This document shows, one piece after another, positions 1-6,122 of a stretch of 6,122 nucleotides of DNA (positions are counted from its first letter, which is position 1; the number at the start of each line of letters is the position of its first letter). The translations under genes and the position numbers were made by a program. The notes below the pieces were generated by a model that saw only the letters and a program-made list of their open reading frames with translations, was not told the DNA's origin and made no database searches. This stretch comes from Treponema sp. Its GTDB lineage: Bacteria > Spirochaetota > Spirochaetia > Treponematales > Breznakiellaceae. Location of the stretch: positions 1-6,122 of the forward strand of contig JAITFA010000221.1 of NCBI GenBank assembly GCA_031281685.1. Direction: 5' to 3'.

Positions 1-1088
1 CGCAGGAATTGATCAAGGCCGCTGTTACCGATTCGCTCTCTTGGCAGGGCGAGTATGAGTACACCCCGTTCTTCAACAGGCATTGGCAGCCCAAGTTCCG
101 CAGGTAAGCCTGTTGCCGCAGGGTATGCCAGAAGCGCCGCCAGTTCCTGAAGATTGCCGCCAGCTATGTCGCCGCCTGAATAGCCCACGCTAAGCTCCAT
201 GCCGCGCTCAGCGTATTCCGCGACAATGGCGAGGGCGCTTTCGCAGAGCAGGTCAACGCCGCAGCGAGCGGCTTCTTCGCTATAGCACGCGCTGTCAGCC
301 TGTGTGTCCACCAGTATAAGCAGTTGCGAATGGGGCGGCGGCTCTGGTTCTCCTTCCCTGATAAAGAGTTCGCCACTGTGTCCATAGAGTTTCCAGTTGA
401 TACGCCGGGGATCGTCCCCCGGAACGTATGGCCGGTGATCGATGAAGTTGTCAGTACGCAGAAAACGGGGCGCGTTTCGCTGTTCCTCACCGCCGGAACG
501 GGTTTGGATCGGAAGCGGTTCCGCCAGCTTCGGTATGGCAAGCAGACGGCAACCCGTATCCACCGGAACCCGCAAACAAAGCTGAAAAAAACCAAGGGCG
601 TCAAACAGCATAAGCTGGTCGGCGTCGCTGGTATTACTGTAATACGCGCCTCGTTCCTGTATAGGGAACGTGTTTACCCTGTTTTTCAAAAAGTCTGGAT
701 CAAACCTATGGCGAACACGCCGCCTGTCCTTTGTTATAACACGCAGCTCATAGCGGATAAGGATTCCGGGCAGACGGATAAATCGCTTACTTTCATAAGG
801 CGCATTCAGGGCAAAGGCAAACTCGACCTGTTCGCCAGCGCGTATCTGCCGAGTGAGTATCCGCACCGATGCGGCTGCGGCTTTCTTCCGGTTCACAAGT
901 CCCAAAAACAGCGTTATCAGAAAGCAATAACCCAGAGTTACCAGAAACACCGCGCCTACCAGACTGAGCGCAATCTCCGCCCGCAGTCTGCCCGCGAGAA
1001 GCGCGATGACGGTGAGGATAAGCACACACACACCCAGCTTTTGTGGAACAGGAAACACCTGCTTATGCGCTGCGCCAGCGCCCGCCAC
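1..1088 (-). CDS. DUF58 family membrane-anchored protein (3' end outside window)
   Basis: This frame was found by translating the reverse complement. It stays open from the end of the MoxR gene to the window edge, giving about 362 residues without a stop. Two hydrophobic segments lie near the N-terminus (about residues 18-33 and 40-64). A soluble region follows with the DUF58 signature R219-P-Y-V-P-G-D-D-P-R-R-I-N-W232, then K-L-Y. Next comes a von Willebrand A-like strand, QLLILVDTQAD (D261), where the metal-site motif DxSxS is not intact. DUF58 proteins usually sit beside MoxR ATPases and are thought to be membrane-associated partners; their biochemical role is unsettled. The GTG at 1088 begins one base after the MoxR stop. 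A TTG at 1115, preceded by GGGAG at 7 nt, is a possible longer start overlapping MoxR. The family call is firm; the start is not. Confidence 0.88.
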   Translation of the reverse strand, partial: MAGAGAAHKQVFPVPQKLGVCVLILTVIALLAGRLRAEIALSLVGAVFLVTLGYCFLITLFLGLVNRKKAAAASVRILTRQIRAGEQVEFAFALNAPYESKRFIRLPGILIRYELRVITKDRRRVRHRFDPDFLKNRVNTFPIQERGAYYSNTSDADQLMLFDALGFFQLCLRVPVDTGCRLLAIPKLAEPLPIQTRSGGEEQRNAPRFLRTDNFIDHRPYVPGDDPRRINWKLYGHSGELFIREGEPEPPPHSQLLILVDTQADSACYSEEAARCGVDLLCESALAIVAEYAERGMELSVGYSGGDIAGGNLQELAALLAYPAATGLPAELGLPMPVEERGVLILALPRERIGNSGLDQFL

Positions 1089-1089
1089 T

Positions 1090-2043
1090 CTAGCGGCGCG
1101 CTTCGAGCCGCGCAAGGCAGATCTCCCGAATCAGCTTTTCACCGCTGAACTTCACCTCAGCTGCAAGCGCTTCCTTGAGTTTCAGCCGGTGCAGCAGAAC
1201 CGGCGCGGCAATAGTGATGAGGTCCTCATCAATAACATAAGTTCGCCCCCGTATGAGCGCCAGCGCCCGTACCGCAGCCAGAAAGTGCAAGCCAGCACGG
1301 GGCGAAGCGCCCAGCAGAAAAGCGCGGTGTATCCGCGTATCCCGAACTATGTCGGCTATGGCTTCCTGTAGCGTGGGATGACAAAACAGCCCCGCCGCCT
1401 CTTCCTGGGCGCCAAGAAAGTCCCGTGCGCTTATAAGCGGCTCAAGCTGGTTCAGAATGTTTTCCGACGGATTTTGCGTAAGGATCGCGAGTTCCGCGTC
1501 GCGGTCAGGATAACCAAGGGATAGACGCATCATGAAACGGTCAAGCTGGGCAGTGGGCAGGGGAAACGTTCCCTCACTCTCAATGGGGTTTTCAGTGGCT
1601 ATAACAAAAAACGGCTCAGGCGGCTGATGAGTCGTGGCTCCTATCGTAACCTGCCGCTCAGCCATCACCTCAAGCAGAGCCGACTGTACCTTTGGGGTGC
1701 TGCGGTTAATCTCATCAGCCAGCACGATGTTAGCCAGCACTGGTCCAGGCATAAAACGAAATGCATGGAGTTCCTGATCAAACACATCAACGCCGGTGAT
1801 GTCGTAGGGCAAAAGGTCGGGCGTGAACTGTATCCGCTTAAACACAAGCGGACCATTGTCGCCGGAAATCAGCCGCGCCACGGTTTTAGCAACGGTCGTC
1901 TTCCCCAGCCCAGGGTTATCCTCGATAAGGATGTGTCCTCGGGCAAGCAGTCCCGCAAACAAAAGTTCCAGAAACTCCCGCTTCCCCTGAATAATGTGCT
2001 CCACGCCATTGATTAAGGCGTTTACCGCCTCTTCACCTTTCAT
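1090..2043 (-). CDS. moxR: MoxR-family AAA+ ATPase
   Basis: The 317-residue protein has the usual MoxR length and motif order. Walker A is D42-N-P-G-L-G-K48-T49, Walker B is IVLAD110-E111, sensor 1 is FVIATEN152, the likely arginine finger is in LDR169F, and sensor 2 is in GASPR249AG. The stretch R114-S-T-P-K-V-Q-S-A-L-L-E-V-M-A-E-R is typical of the family. MoxR ATPases are cytoplasmic, chaperone-like ATPases that are thought to remodel or mature partner proteins, often with von Willebrand A domains. The DUF58 gene directly downstream is the expected partner. ATG 2043 is the first possible start after an in-frame upstream TAG, and I see no strong Shine-Dalgarno sequence before it. The symbol is a family name; the specific substrate cannot be inferred. 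Confidence 0.95.
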   Translation of the reverse strand: MKGEEAVNALINGVEHIIQGKREFLELLFAGLLARGHILIEDNPGLGKTTVAKTVARLISGDNGPLVFKRIQFTPDLLPYDITGVDVFDQELHAFRFMPGPVLANIVLADEINRSTPKVQSALLEVMAERQVTIGATTHQPPEPFFVIATENPIESEGTFPLPTAQLDRFMMRLSLGYPDRDAELAILTQNPSENILNQLEPLISARDFLGAQEEAAGLFCHPTLQEAIADIVRDTRIHRAFLLGASPRAGLHFLAAVRALALIRGRTYVIDEDLITIAAPVLLHRLKLKEALAAEVKFSGEKLIREICLARLEARR

Positions 2044-2128
2044 AATAAGAGCATGACCAGAAGCAGGTGTTTTTGCAAGCTATGGACGCGCCCATGGCCG
2101 ATGAGTACACTGAGCTAAATAAAATTTA

Positions 2129-2138
2129 ATTATATAAT
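2129..2138. promoter_or_regulatory. Palindromic ATTATATAAT, possible shared divergent -10 element
   Basis: This perfect 10-bp palindrome reads TATAAT on the plus strand (2133-2138) and on the minus strand (2134-2129). It sits between the divergent moxR and HPt genes in the most AT-rich stretch of the gap. On the minus strand, TTGCCA 15 bp upstream is a weak -35 candidate, and the resulting moxR leader would be about 80 nt. On the plus strand no good -35 is visible. A start about 7 nt after the box would leave almost no leader before ATG 2149. Promoter function is inferred, not shown. Confidence 0.4.
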
Positions 2139-2148
2139 GGGTGAAGAC

Positions 2149-2508
2149 ATGGCAACTATCTATATTGATATGGAAGATGGTTTGAAACGGGTGATGAATA
2201 ATAAGAAGCTCTACACGCGCTTACTCTCGAAGTTCAAATCCGGTACTGATCTGCAGGCGCTTACCGCTGCTGTGGCTGCGGGCGACTACGAGAAGGCTGA
2301 GATTGAGGCTCATACGATAAAAGGTATAGCTGGTAATCTTTCCCTTACCGAACTTTTTAAGCAGTCTCAGGAACTTGATATGAAGTTCAAGGCTAAGCTG
2401 GCAAAACCCACTGAGGTAGTGATCACGCAGGAGACGATTGAGCCGTTGTTAAGCTGCTTTGAAAACACGCTGATAAGCATAGACAAGGTATTGGCGGACT
2501 ATGCCTGA
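2149..2508 (+). CDS. HPt (histidine phosphotransfer) domain protein
   Basis: This is a stand-alone HPt domain of 119 residues from ATG 2149. The phosphoacceptor is H55 in the motif AHTIKGIAGNLSL, matching the HPt pattern HxxKGxxxxxG. The flanking sequence is predicted helical, as expected for a four-helix bundle. Such proteins relay phosphate between hybrid kinase receiver domains and response regulators in the cytoplasm. I prefer ATG 2149 because GGTGA at 2140-2144 can serve as a Shine-Dalgarno site. The in-frame ATG at 2137 would add four residues, lacks any such site, and overlaps the TATAAT box. The stop lies inside the next gene, an 8-nt overlap that suggests translational coupling. No histidine kinase is in the window, so the phosphate donor is unknown. 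Confidence 0.9.
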   Translation: MATIYIDMEDGLKRVMNNKKLYTRLLSKFKSGTDLQALTAAVAAGDYEKAEIEAHTIKGIAGNLSLTELFKQSQELDMKFKAKLAKPTEVVITQETIEPLLSCFENTLISIDKVLADYA

Positions 2509-3559
2509 TACAAACGTGCCAGACACCGTTTTAGTGGTCGATGATATTGAACTGAATCTGATGATCCTGGAAGAGATTCTCCAAGACACGTACAAGGTTA
2601 TCAGCGCCGATAACGGCATCGCGGCTCTTGAGGTCTTGCACAGGGTAAAGCCCTTGCCCAAGCTGATCCTTCTCGACCTGTATATGCCGCGGATGAACGG
2701 CCTTGCCATGTTTGAGATTATGAAAGCTGATGAGGCGCTCAAACGTATTCCGGTTATTTTTATAACCAGTTCAGATTCCGAAACCGAGGCGCTCTCTGCG
2801 GGCGCGGTTGACTTTATCTCAAAGCCTTTCCTGCCTGAAATCGTGAAGCTCAGGGTACGAAATCAGATTAAGCTCAAGAACTACAGCGACAGCCTTGAGG
2901 AAATGGTGGCTCAAAAAGCCGCCGAGATCACCGCAACCCTGGACAACATCCTCCAGGCCATGGCGAACATCATTGAGTACCGTAACCTTGAGTCCGGCAG
3001 CCATGTGAAGCGCACCCAGTTTTTCTCCAAGGCGCTCATCGATCACATCATCGACAAGGGCTTGCCCTACTCAAAAGAACTGAAGGAAATGGGACCAGAC
3101 CTCATCGTCAAATCCGTGGCTTTGCACGATGTGGGCAAGATCGGCATCCCAGACAAGATTTTACTCAAGCCGGGCAAGCTCGATCCTTACGAGTTTGAGG
3201 TTATGAAAACCCATACCACCATTGGAAAGCAGATCATTGAGTCAGTCCTCTCCAATACTGAAGCCGCGTATCTCCAGCATTGCCGGGACATCTGCTACTA
3301 TCACCACGAGCGATTTGACGGCAAGGGCTATCCCCAAGGCATTGCCGGAACCGAGATTCCTCTGCCGGCGCGCCTCCTGTCTCTGGTCGATGTGTATGAC
3401 GCGCTAGTGAGTGCGCGGGTGTATAAGTCCGCGTTTTCTTACAGCAACGCCATGCAGATCATCGTCGATGGACGAGGAATCCAGTTTGACCCCCAGCTTG
3501 TTGACGCGGTAGTGATGATTCAGGACGAGTTCGAGGCAATCTCCCAGCGACTCCAATAG
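2501..3559 (+). CDS. REC-HD-GYP response regulator, probable c-di-GMP phosphodiesterase
   Basis: The 352-residue protein has an N-terminal receiver domain (about 8-125) with acidic pocket D14-D15, phosphoacceptor D59, T89 and K108. A linker rich in charged residues follows (about 126-150), then an HD-GYP domain (about 150-350). In that domain I see H168 in the ESGSH segment, H209-D210 in LHDVGKIGIPDKIL, H238, H268-H269-E270 and the G276-Y277-P278 motif within HHERFDGKGYP. HD-GYP proteins with this RpfG-like layout hydrolyse cyclic di-GMP, and receiver phosphorylation usually controls them. All expected metal and motif residues appear present, so an active enzyme is likely. The overlap with the HPt gene suggests that protein as phosphate donor or competitor, which is an inference. 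Confidence 0.95.
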   Translation: MPDTNVPDTVLVVDDIELNLMILEEILQDTYKVISADNGIAALEVLHRVKPLPKLILLDLYMPRMNGLAMFEIMKADEALKRIPVIFITSSDSETEALSAGAVDFISKPFLPEIVKLRVRNQIKLKNYSDSLEEMVAQKAAEITATLDNILQAMANIIEYRNLESGSHVKRTQFFSKALIDHIIDKGLPYSKELKEMGPDLIVKSVALHDVGKIGIPDKILLKPGKLDPYEFEVMKTHTTIGKQIIESVLSNTEAAYLQHCRDICYYHHERFDGKGYPQGIAGTEIPLPARLLSLVDVYDALVSARVYKSAFSYSNAMQIIVDGRGIQFDPQLVDAVVMIQDEFEAISQRLQ

Positions 3560-3567
3560 GCAAAGGT

Positions 3568-5427
3568 ATGCCGGAACAAGCGTTTGATAAGTACACAATC
3601 CTCAAAAACTACTTTGGCTTTACCAAGTTCCGCCCCGGACAGGAGAAACTTATCAATGCCCTGCTCGAACAGCGGGACGTACTCGCGGTGATGCCCACTG
3701 GTGCGGGGAAATCGCTCTGCTATCAGACGCCCGCCCTCCTGCTCGAAGGGCTTACCGTGGTGATTTCGCCCCTGATCTCACTTATGAAGGATCAGGTAAG
3801 CTCACTTTCAAGCGCAGGGATTCCGGCTGCCTATCTTAACAGCAGCCTTACGACTGAGGAATACTACGAAACCATAGCAAACGTCCGTAACGGTACGTGT
3901 AAGATTCTTTACATAGCTCCAGAACGACTCAAACGGGACGATGTTCATGTACTGGGAGGGAACTTAGGTATATCGCTGGTGGTCGTTGACGAGGCGCACT
4001 GCATCTCTCAGTGGGGACATGATTTCCGGCCAAGCTACCTGCTCATCAACGAGTTTATCAAGCGACTCAATATGCGGCCCGCCATTGCCGCGTTCACTGC
4101 CACTGCCACGGACAAGGTGAAAAACGACATACTTGCCACGCTCAAACTCGACAACCCCCTTATCCTCTCCACAGGGTTCAACCGCGAAAACCTCTATTTT
4201 GAGGTACAGAAGCCCAAAGACAAGTTCTTCGCCCTGATTCGCTACCTCCACGCTCACATTGACAAGAGCGGCATTGTGTACTGCGCCACACGCAAGACTG
4301 TCGATGAGTTGCGCGAGGCTCTGAGCGTAAAAGGCTTTGCGGTTACGCGCTATCACGCGGGACTTGAGGACACGGAACGCCGCGAGAATCAAGACGACTT
4401 CATCTACGACCGCAAGCCCCTCATGATCGCCACCAATGCCTTTGGCATGGGTATCGACAAGTCCAATGTGTCCTTTGTGATCCATTACAATATGCCTAAG
4501 AACATCGAAAGCTATTATCAGGAAGCGGGAAGGGCTGGCCGTGACGGTAGTCCGGCGGATTGCATCTTGTTTTACAGCCCCAGAGACATACGGATCAACG
4601 AATTCCTGATAAACAAGTCCCAGGGAGACGAGCTTCCCAAAGACGAGACCATCATTGCCCATAACTTGAGCCTGCTCAAAGCCATGACCTACTATGCCAC
4701 AAGCGACGACTGCCTGCGCTCCCGCCTGCTCGCCTACTTTGGTGAGCAAGCGCCCAGCTACTGTGGGAACTGCTCGAACTGTAACACCCTCTTTGAAAGC
4801 ACTGACATCACGATCCCCGCGCAAAAGATCATCTCCTGCGTCTACCGTATTGAACAGCGGGGACGGCGTTTTGGCAAACTCATGCTTATTGACATTCTGC
4901 GGGGAAGCAAAAATCAGAAACTGCTGCGGGATCACCTCGACACGCTTAGTACCTACGGCATCATGGCTGACACCAGCGTCCATCGAATTAGAACGATTGT
5001 TGATTACCTAGTAAAAGAAGGCTACCTCTCGCTCTCCAGCGACGAGTATCCGGTACTCAGCCCTTCGCCGCGTTCCGGGGAGATCATCTTTGAAAAGAAA
5101 AGCCTGTCGATGATGCTGCCAAAAGAGGCGGAACCTCCGCGCTTTGTGGTCAGCCAACAGGTAGGAAACCTGACGGAACTCGAACAAGGGCAGGTGGACG
5201 AAGCCCTGTTCATCAAACTGCGTGAGTTGCGGAGTCGTCTGGCAAAAGACGCCCATGTGCCAAGCTACATCATCTTTTCCGACGCCTCGCTTCGGGAGAT
5301 GAGCCGCAAAAAGCCCCGCACCCTTGATCAGTTTCAGGGCATTAGCGGCGTGGGTCTGGTCAAAATGGGCAAATACGGCGAAATGTTCACAAAACTCATC
5401 AGGGAACACGCCAAACCTGAATCGTGA
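3568..5427 (+). CDS. recQ: ATP-dependent DNA helicase RecQ
   Basis: The 619-residue protein is close to the length of E. coli RecQ and carries the full domain set. The Q-motif is in FGFTKFRPGQ25. Walker A is PTGAGK48S, the DEAH box is D141-E-A-H144 followed by CISQWGHDFRPSY, and motif VI is YYQ318EAGR322AGR325DG. The zinc-binding cysteines of the RQC region are C382, C399, C402 and C405. A winged-helix region follows, and the HRDC domain lies at about 545-617. RecQ unwinds DNA with 3'-5' polarity in recombination and stalled-fork repair. ATG 3568 comes 8 nt after the stop of the HD-GYP gene, with only a weak AGG-type ribosome site, so it is probably co-transcribed with the signalling pair. 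No rho-independent terminator is evident after the stop. Confidence 0.97.
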   Translation: MPEQAFDKYTILKNYFGFTKFRPGQEKLINALLEQRDVLAVMPTGAGKSLCYQTPALLLEGLTVVISPLISLMKDQVSSLSSAGIPAAYLNSSLTTEEYYETIANVRNGTCKILYIAPERLKRDDVHVLGGNLGISLVVVDEAHCISQWGHDFRPSYLLINEFIKRLNMRPAIAAFTATATDKVKNDILATLKLDNPLILSTGFNRENLYFEVQKPKDKFFALIRYLHAHIDKSGIVYCATRKTVDELREALSVKGFAVTRYHAGLEDTERRENQDDFIYDRKPLMIATNAFGMGIDKSNVSFVIHYNMPKNIESYYQEAGRAGRDGSPADCILFYSPRDIRINEFLINKSQGDELPKDETIIAHNLSLLKAMTYYATSDDCLRSRLLAYFGEQAPSYCGNCSNCNTLFESTDITIPAQKIISCVYRIEQRGRRFGKLMLIDILRGSKNQKLLRDHLDTLSTYGIMADTSVHRIRTIVDYLVKEGYLSLSSDEYPVLSPSPRSGEIIFEKKSLSMMLPKEAEPPRFVVSQQVGNLTELEQGQVDEALFIKLRELRSRLAKDAHVPSYIIFSDASLREMSRKKPRTLDQFQGISGVGLVKMGKYGEMFTKLIREHAKPES

Positions 5428-5480
5428 TTGCAAGCGGTGTAGATTGTGGCACGGTCGCGTCTATGCTCCGGCTCCCGTTT
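5428..5480. other. Spacer between recQ and the repeat arrays, no feature seen
   Basis: About 50 bases separate the recQ stop from the first recognisable repeat. I see no strong stem followed by a T-run and no coding signal. The last part may contain a decayed repeat copy, but it is too diverged to call. Confidence 0.5.
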
Positions 5481-5711
5481 GTTCTGTCTCAAACCCAATG
5501 TGATTTGCCCCAAACGAAGTTTCGTTTGCCTCAAAGGAAAAGTCGTTTGCCATAAACGAACTTTCGTTTGCCCCAAAGGAAAAGTCGTTTGCCTCAAAAG
5601 AAAAGTCGTCTGCCCCAAACGAACTTTCGTTTGCCCCAAAAGAAAAGTCGTTTGCCTCAGACGAACTTTCGTTTGTCCCAAAGGAAATGTCGTTTGCCTC
5701 AAAGGAAAACC
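5481..5711. repeat. 21-bp tandem array of two alternating unit types
   Basis: There are ten clear 21-bp units from 5502, preceded by one degenerate copy at 5481-5501. Most units begin CGTTTGCC, with the variable CC/TC/AT step at positions 8-10, followed by CAAA or similar. Type A units end in GAAAAGT or a close variant. Type B units end in CGAACTTT or CGAAGTTT. The order is B A B A A B A B A A, which is a 105-bp higher-order repeat present twice. TTTG-CCC-CAAA forms a small dyad inside units, and at B-to-A junctions the ACTTT and AAAGT ends can also pair. Because 21 is a multiple of three, heptapeptide repeats appear on both strands (for example SFGANES-like on minus), without a clear sign of protein selection. 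Confidence 0.9.
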
Positions 5712-5796
5712 GGGTTCCCCGGATGTTCGCGGAGATGCCACGCCCACTGGCGCCAGAGACCCGCAACTGGTGCTGGAACGCCTCCCACTGGTGCCA

Positions 5797-5815
5797 GAGA
5801 CCCGCGTCTCGCGCC
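5797..5815. repeat. Hairpin within second repeat array
   Basis: GAGAC (5797-5801) and GTCTC (5806-5810) form a perfect 5-bp stem around a CCGC loop. The outer bases GGTGC (5790-5794) and GCGCC (5811-5815) can extend it across a 2-nt bulge, with one G-U pair in RNA. No T-run follows, so it does not look like an intrinsic terminator. Confidence 0.5.
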
Positions 5816-5899
5816 AGAGATGCCGCACTCACTGGTGCCAGAGACCGCCATGTCTGGTGCTGGAGCGTGGTACTCACTAGTGCCAGAGACCCGCCCACC

Positions 5900-5925
5900 G
5901 GCGCCAGAGACCCGCGTCTCGCGCC
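5900..5925. repeat. Second copy of the array hairpin, fully Watson-Crick
   Basis: GGCGC (5900-5904) pairs with GCGCC (5921-5925), and GAGAC (5907-5911) pairs with GTCTC (5916-5920) around a CCGC loop, leaving a 2-nt CA bulge. This is the same fold as the copy near 5797, with the G-U pair replaced by G-C. No T-run follows. Confidence 0.55.
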
Positions 5926-6122
5926 AGAAGATGCCGCGCCCACTGGTCCAGAGACAGCCGCGTCTGGTGCCAGAGATGCCACACCCACTTGTGCCAGTGA
6001 TACCGCACACACTGGCGCCAGAGATACCGCTTCTGGTACCTGAGATGCCACGCCCACTGGGACCAGAGACCCGCAGCTCGCACCAGAGTGCCGCCCACTG
6101 GTGCCAGAGACCGCCGTGTCTG

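Larger units (their letters stand above)
5734..6122. repeat. Array of 20-24-bp degenerate repeats with CTGGYGCCAG core
   Basis: About 17 units plus a partial one reach the window edge. Units mostly start GAT or GAC and end CCAGA. Longer units (23-24 bp) read like GATGCC followed by RCRCCCACTGG and YGCCAGA. Shorter ones (20-21 bp) read like GACCCGC followed by GTCTCGCGCCAGA. The core is a palindrome: CTGGCGCCAG is perfect at 5747-5756 and 6012-6021, and CTGGTGCCAG differs from self-complementarity by one pair. Unit length varies and is often not a multiple of three, so the repeat register shifts between frames. The sequence is GC-rich, unlike the AT-leaning 21-bp array just before it. No unique spacers are seen, so it is not a CRISPR array. 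The full extent is unknown. Confidence 0.85.

Noticed and set aside
164..604. 146-codon minus-strand open frame
   Set aside because: It is in a different frame from the DUF58 coding sequence on the same strand, which is open throughout and carries the family motif.
324..1148. 274-codon open frame on the plus strand
   Set aside because: It lies antisense to the DUF58 gene, whose minus-strand frame contains the recognisable RPYVPGDDPRRINW signature. The plus translation resembles no family and is rich in basic and low-complexity segments.
3964..4983. 339-codon minus-strand open frame
   Set aside because: It is antisense to the RecQ helicase and zinc-binding core and shows no family motif. It is explained by the codon use of recQ.
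5428..5480. Possible rho-independent terminator of recQ
   Set aside because: No stable stem followed by a T-run is seen on the plus strand after the recQ stop.
5446..5880. 144-codon plus-strand open frame with Cys-Lys-rich heptads (CPKRTFV-like)
   Set aside because: The heptads arise from the 21-bp repeat, several other frames are equally open, there is no clear ribosome site, and the frame continues into an unrelated GC-rich array with shifting register.
5481..6122. Possible CRISPR array
   Set aside because: Units are contiguous 20-24-bp copies without unique spacers of constant length, and no cas gene is present.

Overview
The window comes from a bacterium of moderate G+C content. It holds five protein-coding genes packed onto two divergent transcription units, followed by about 0.7 kb of repeat DNA that runs off the right edge. 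The taxon cannot be fixed from the sequence. An HPt protein paired with a REC–HD-GYP protein, plus a MoxR–DUF58 pair, would fit a spirochaete such as a treponeme, but both arrangements also occur elsewhere, so this is only a weak suggestion.

Left unit (minus strand, 2043 down to 1). A MoxR-family AAA+ ATPase is followed, with a possible short overlap, by a DUF58 membrane-anchored protein whose C-terminus lies outside the window. MoxR–DUF58 pairs typically open operons that continue with von Willebrand A proteins of the BatA/BatB type. Such genes would be expected beyond the left edge.

Intergenic region (2044–2148). This short AT-rich divergent region holds a perfect 10-bp palindrome, ATTATATAAT, which gives a TATAAT box on both strands. 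It could contain overlapping −10 elements for the two units.

Right unit (plus strand, 2149–5427). An HPt phosphotransfer protein overlaps by 8 nt a REC–HD-GYP response regulator, a likely c-di-GMP phosphodiesterase. Eight nucleotides after that stop a full-length RecQ helicase begins. The first two genes look like the last steps of a phosphorelay whose kinase is not in this window. RecQ appears to be co-transcribed with them, without an obvious functional link.

Right end (5428–6122). There is no convincing gene here. A 21-bp tandem array (about 5481–5711) is built from two unit types in the order BABAA, BABAA. After a 22-bp gap comes a second array (5734 to the window edge) of 20–24-bp units centred on the palindromic core CTGGYGCCAG. 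Both arrays can fold into hairpins. Long open frames cross them on both strands, but those frames look like by-products of stop-poor repeats.

No complete new system is visible. The repeat region and the HPt/HD-GYP/recQ linkage are the parts most worth a second look.
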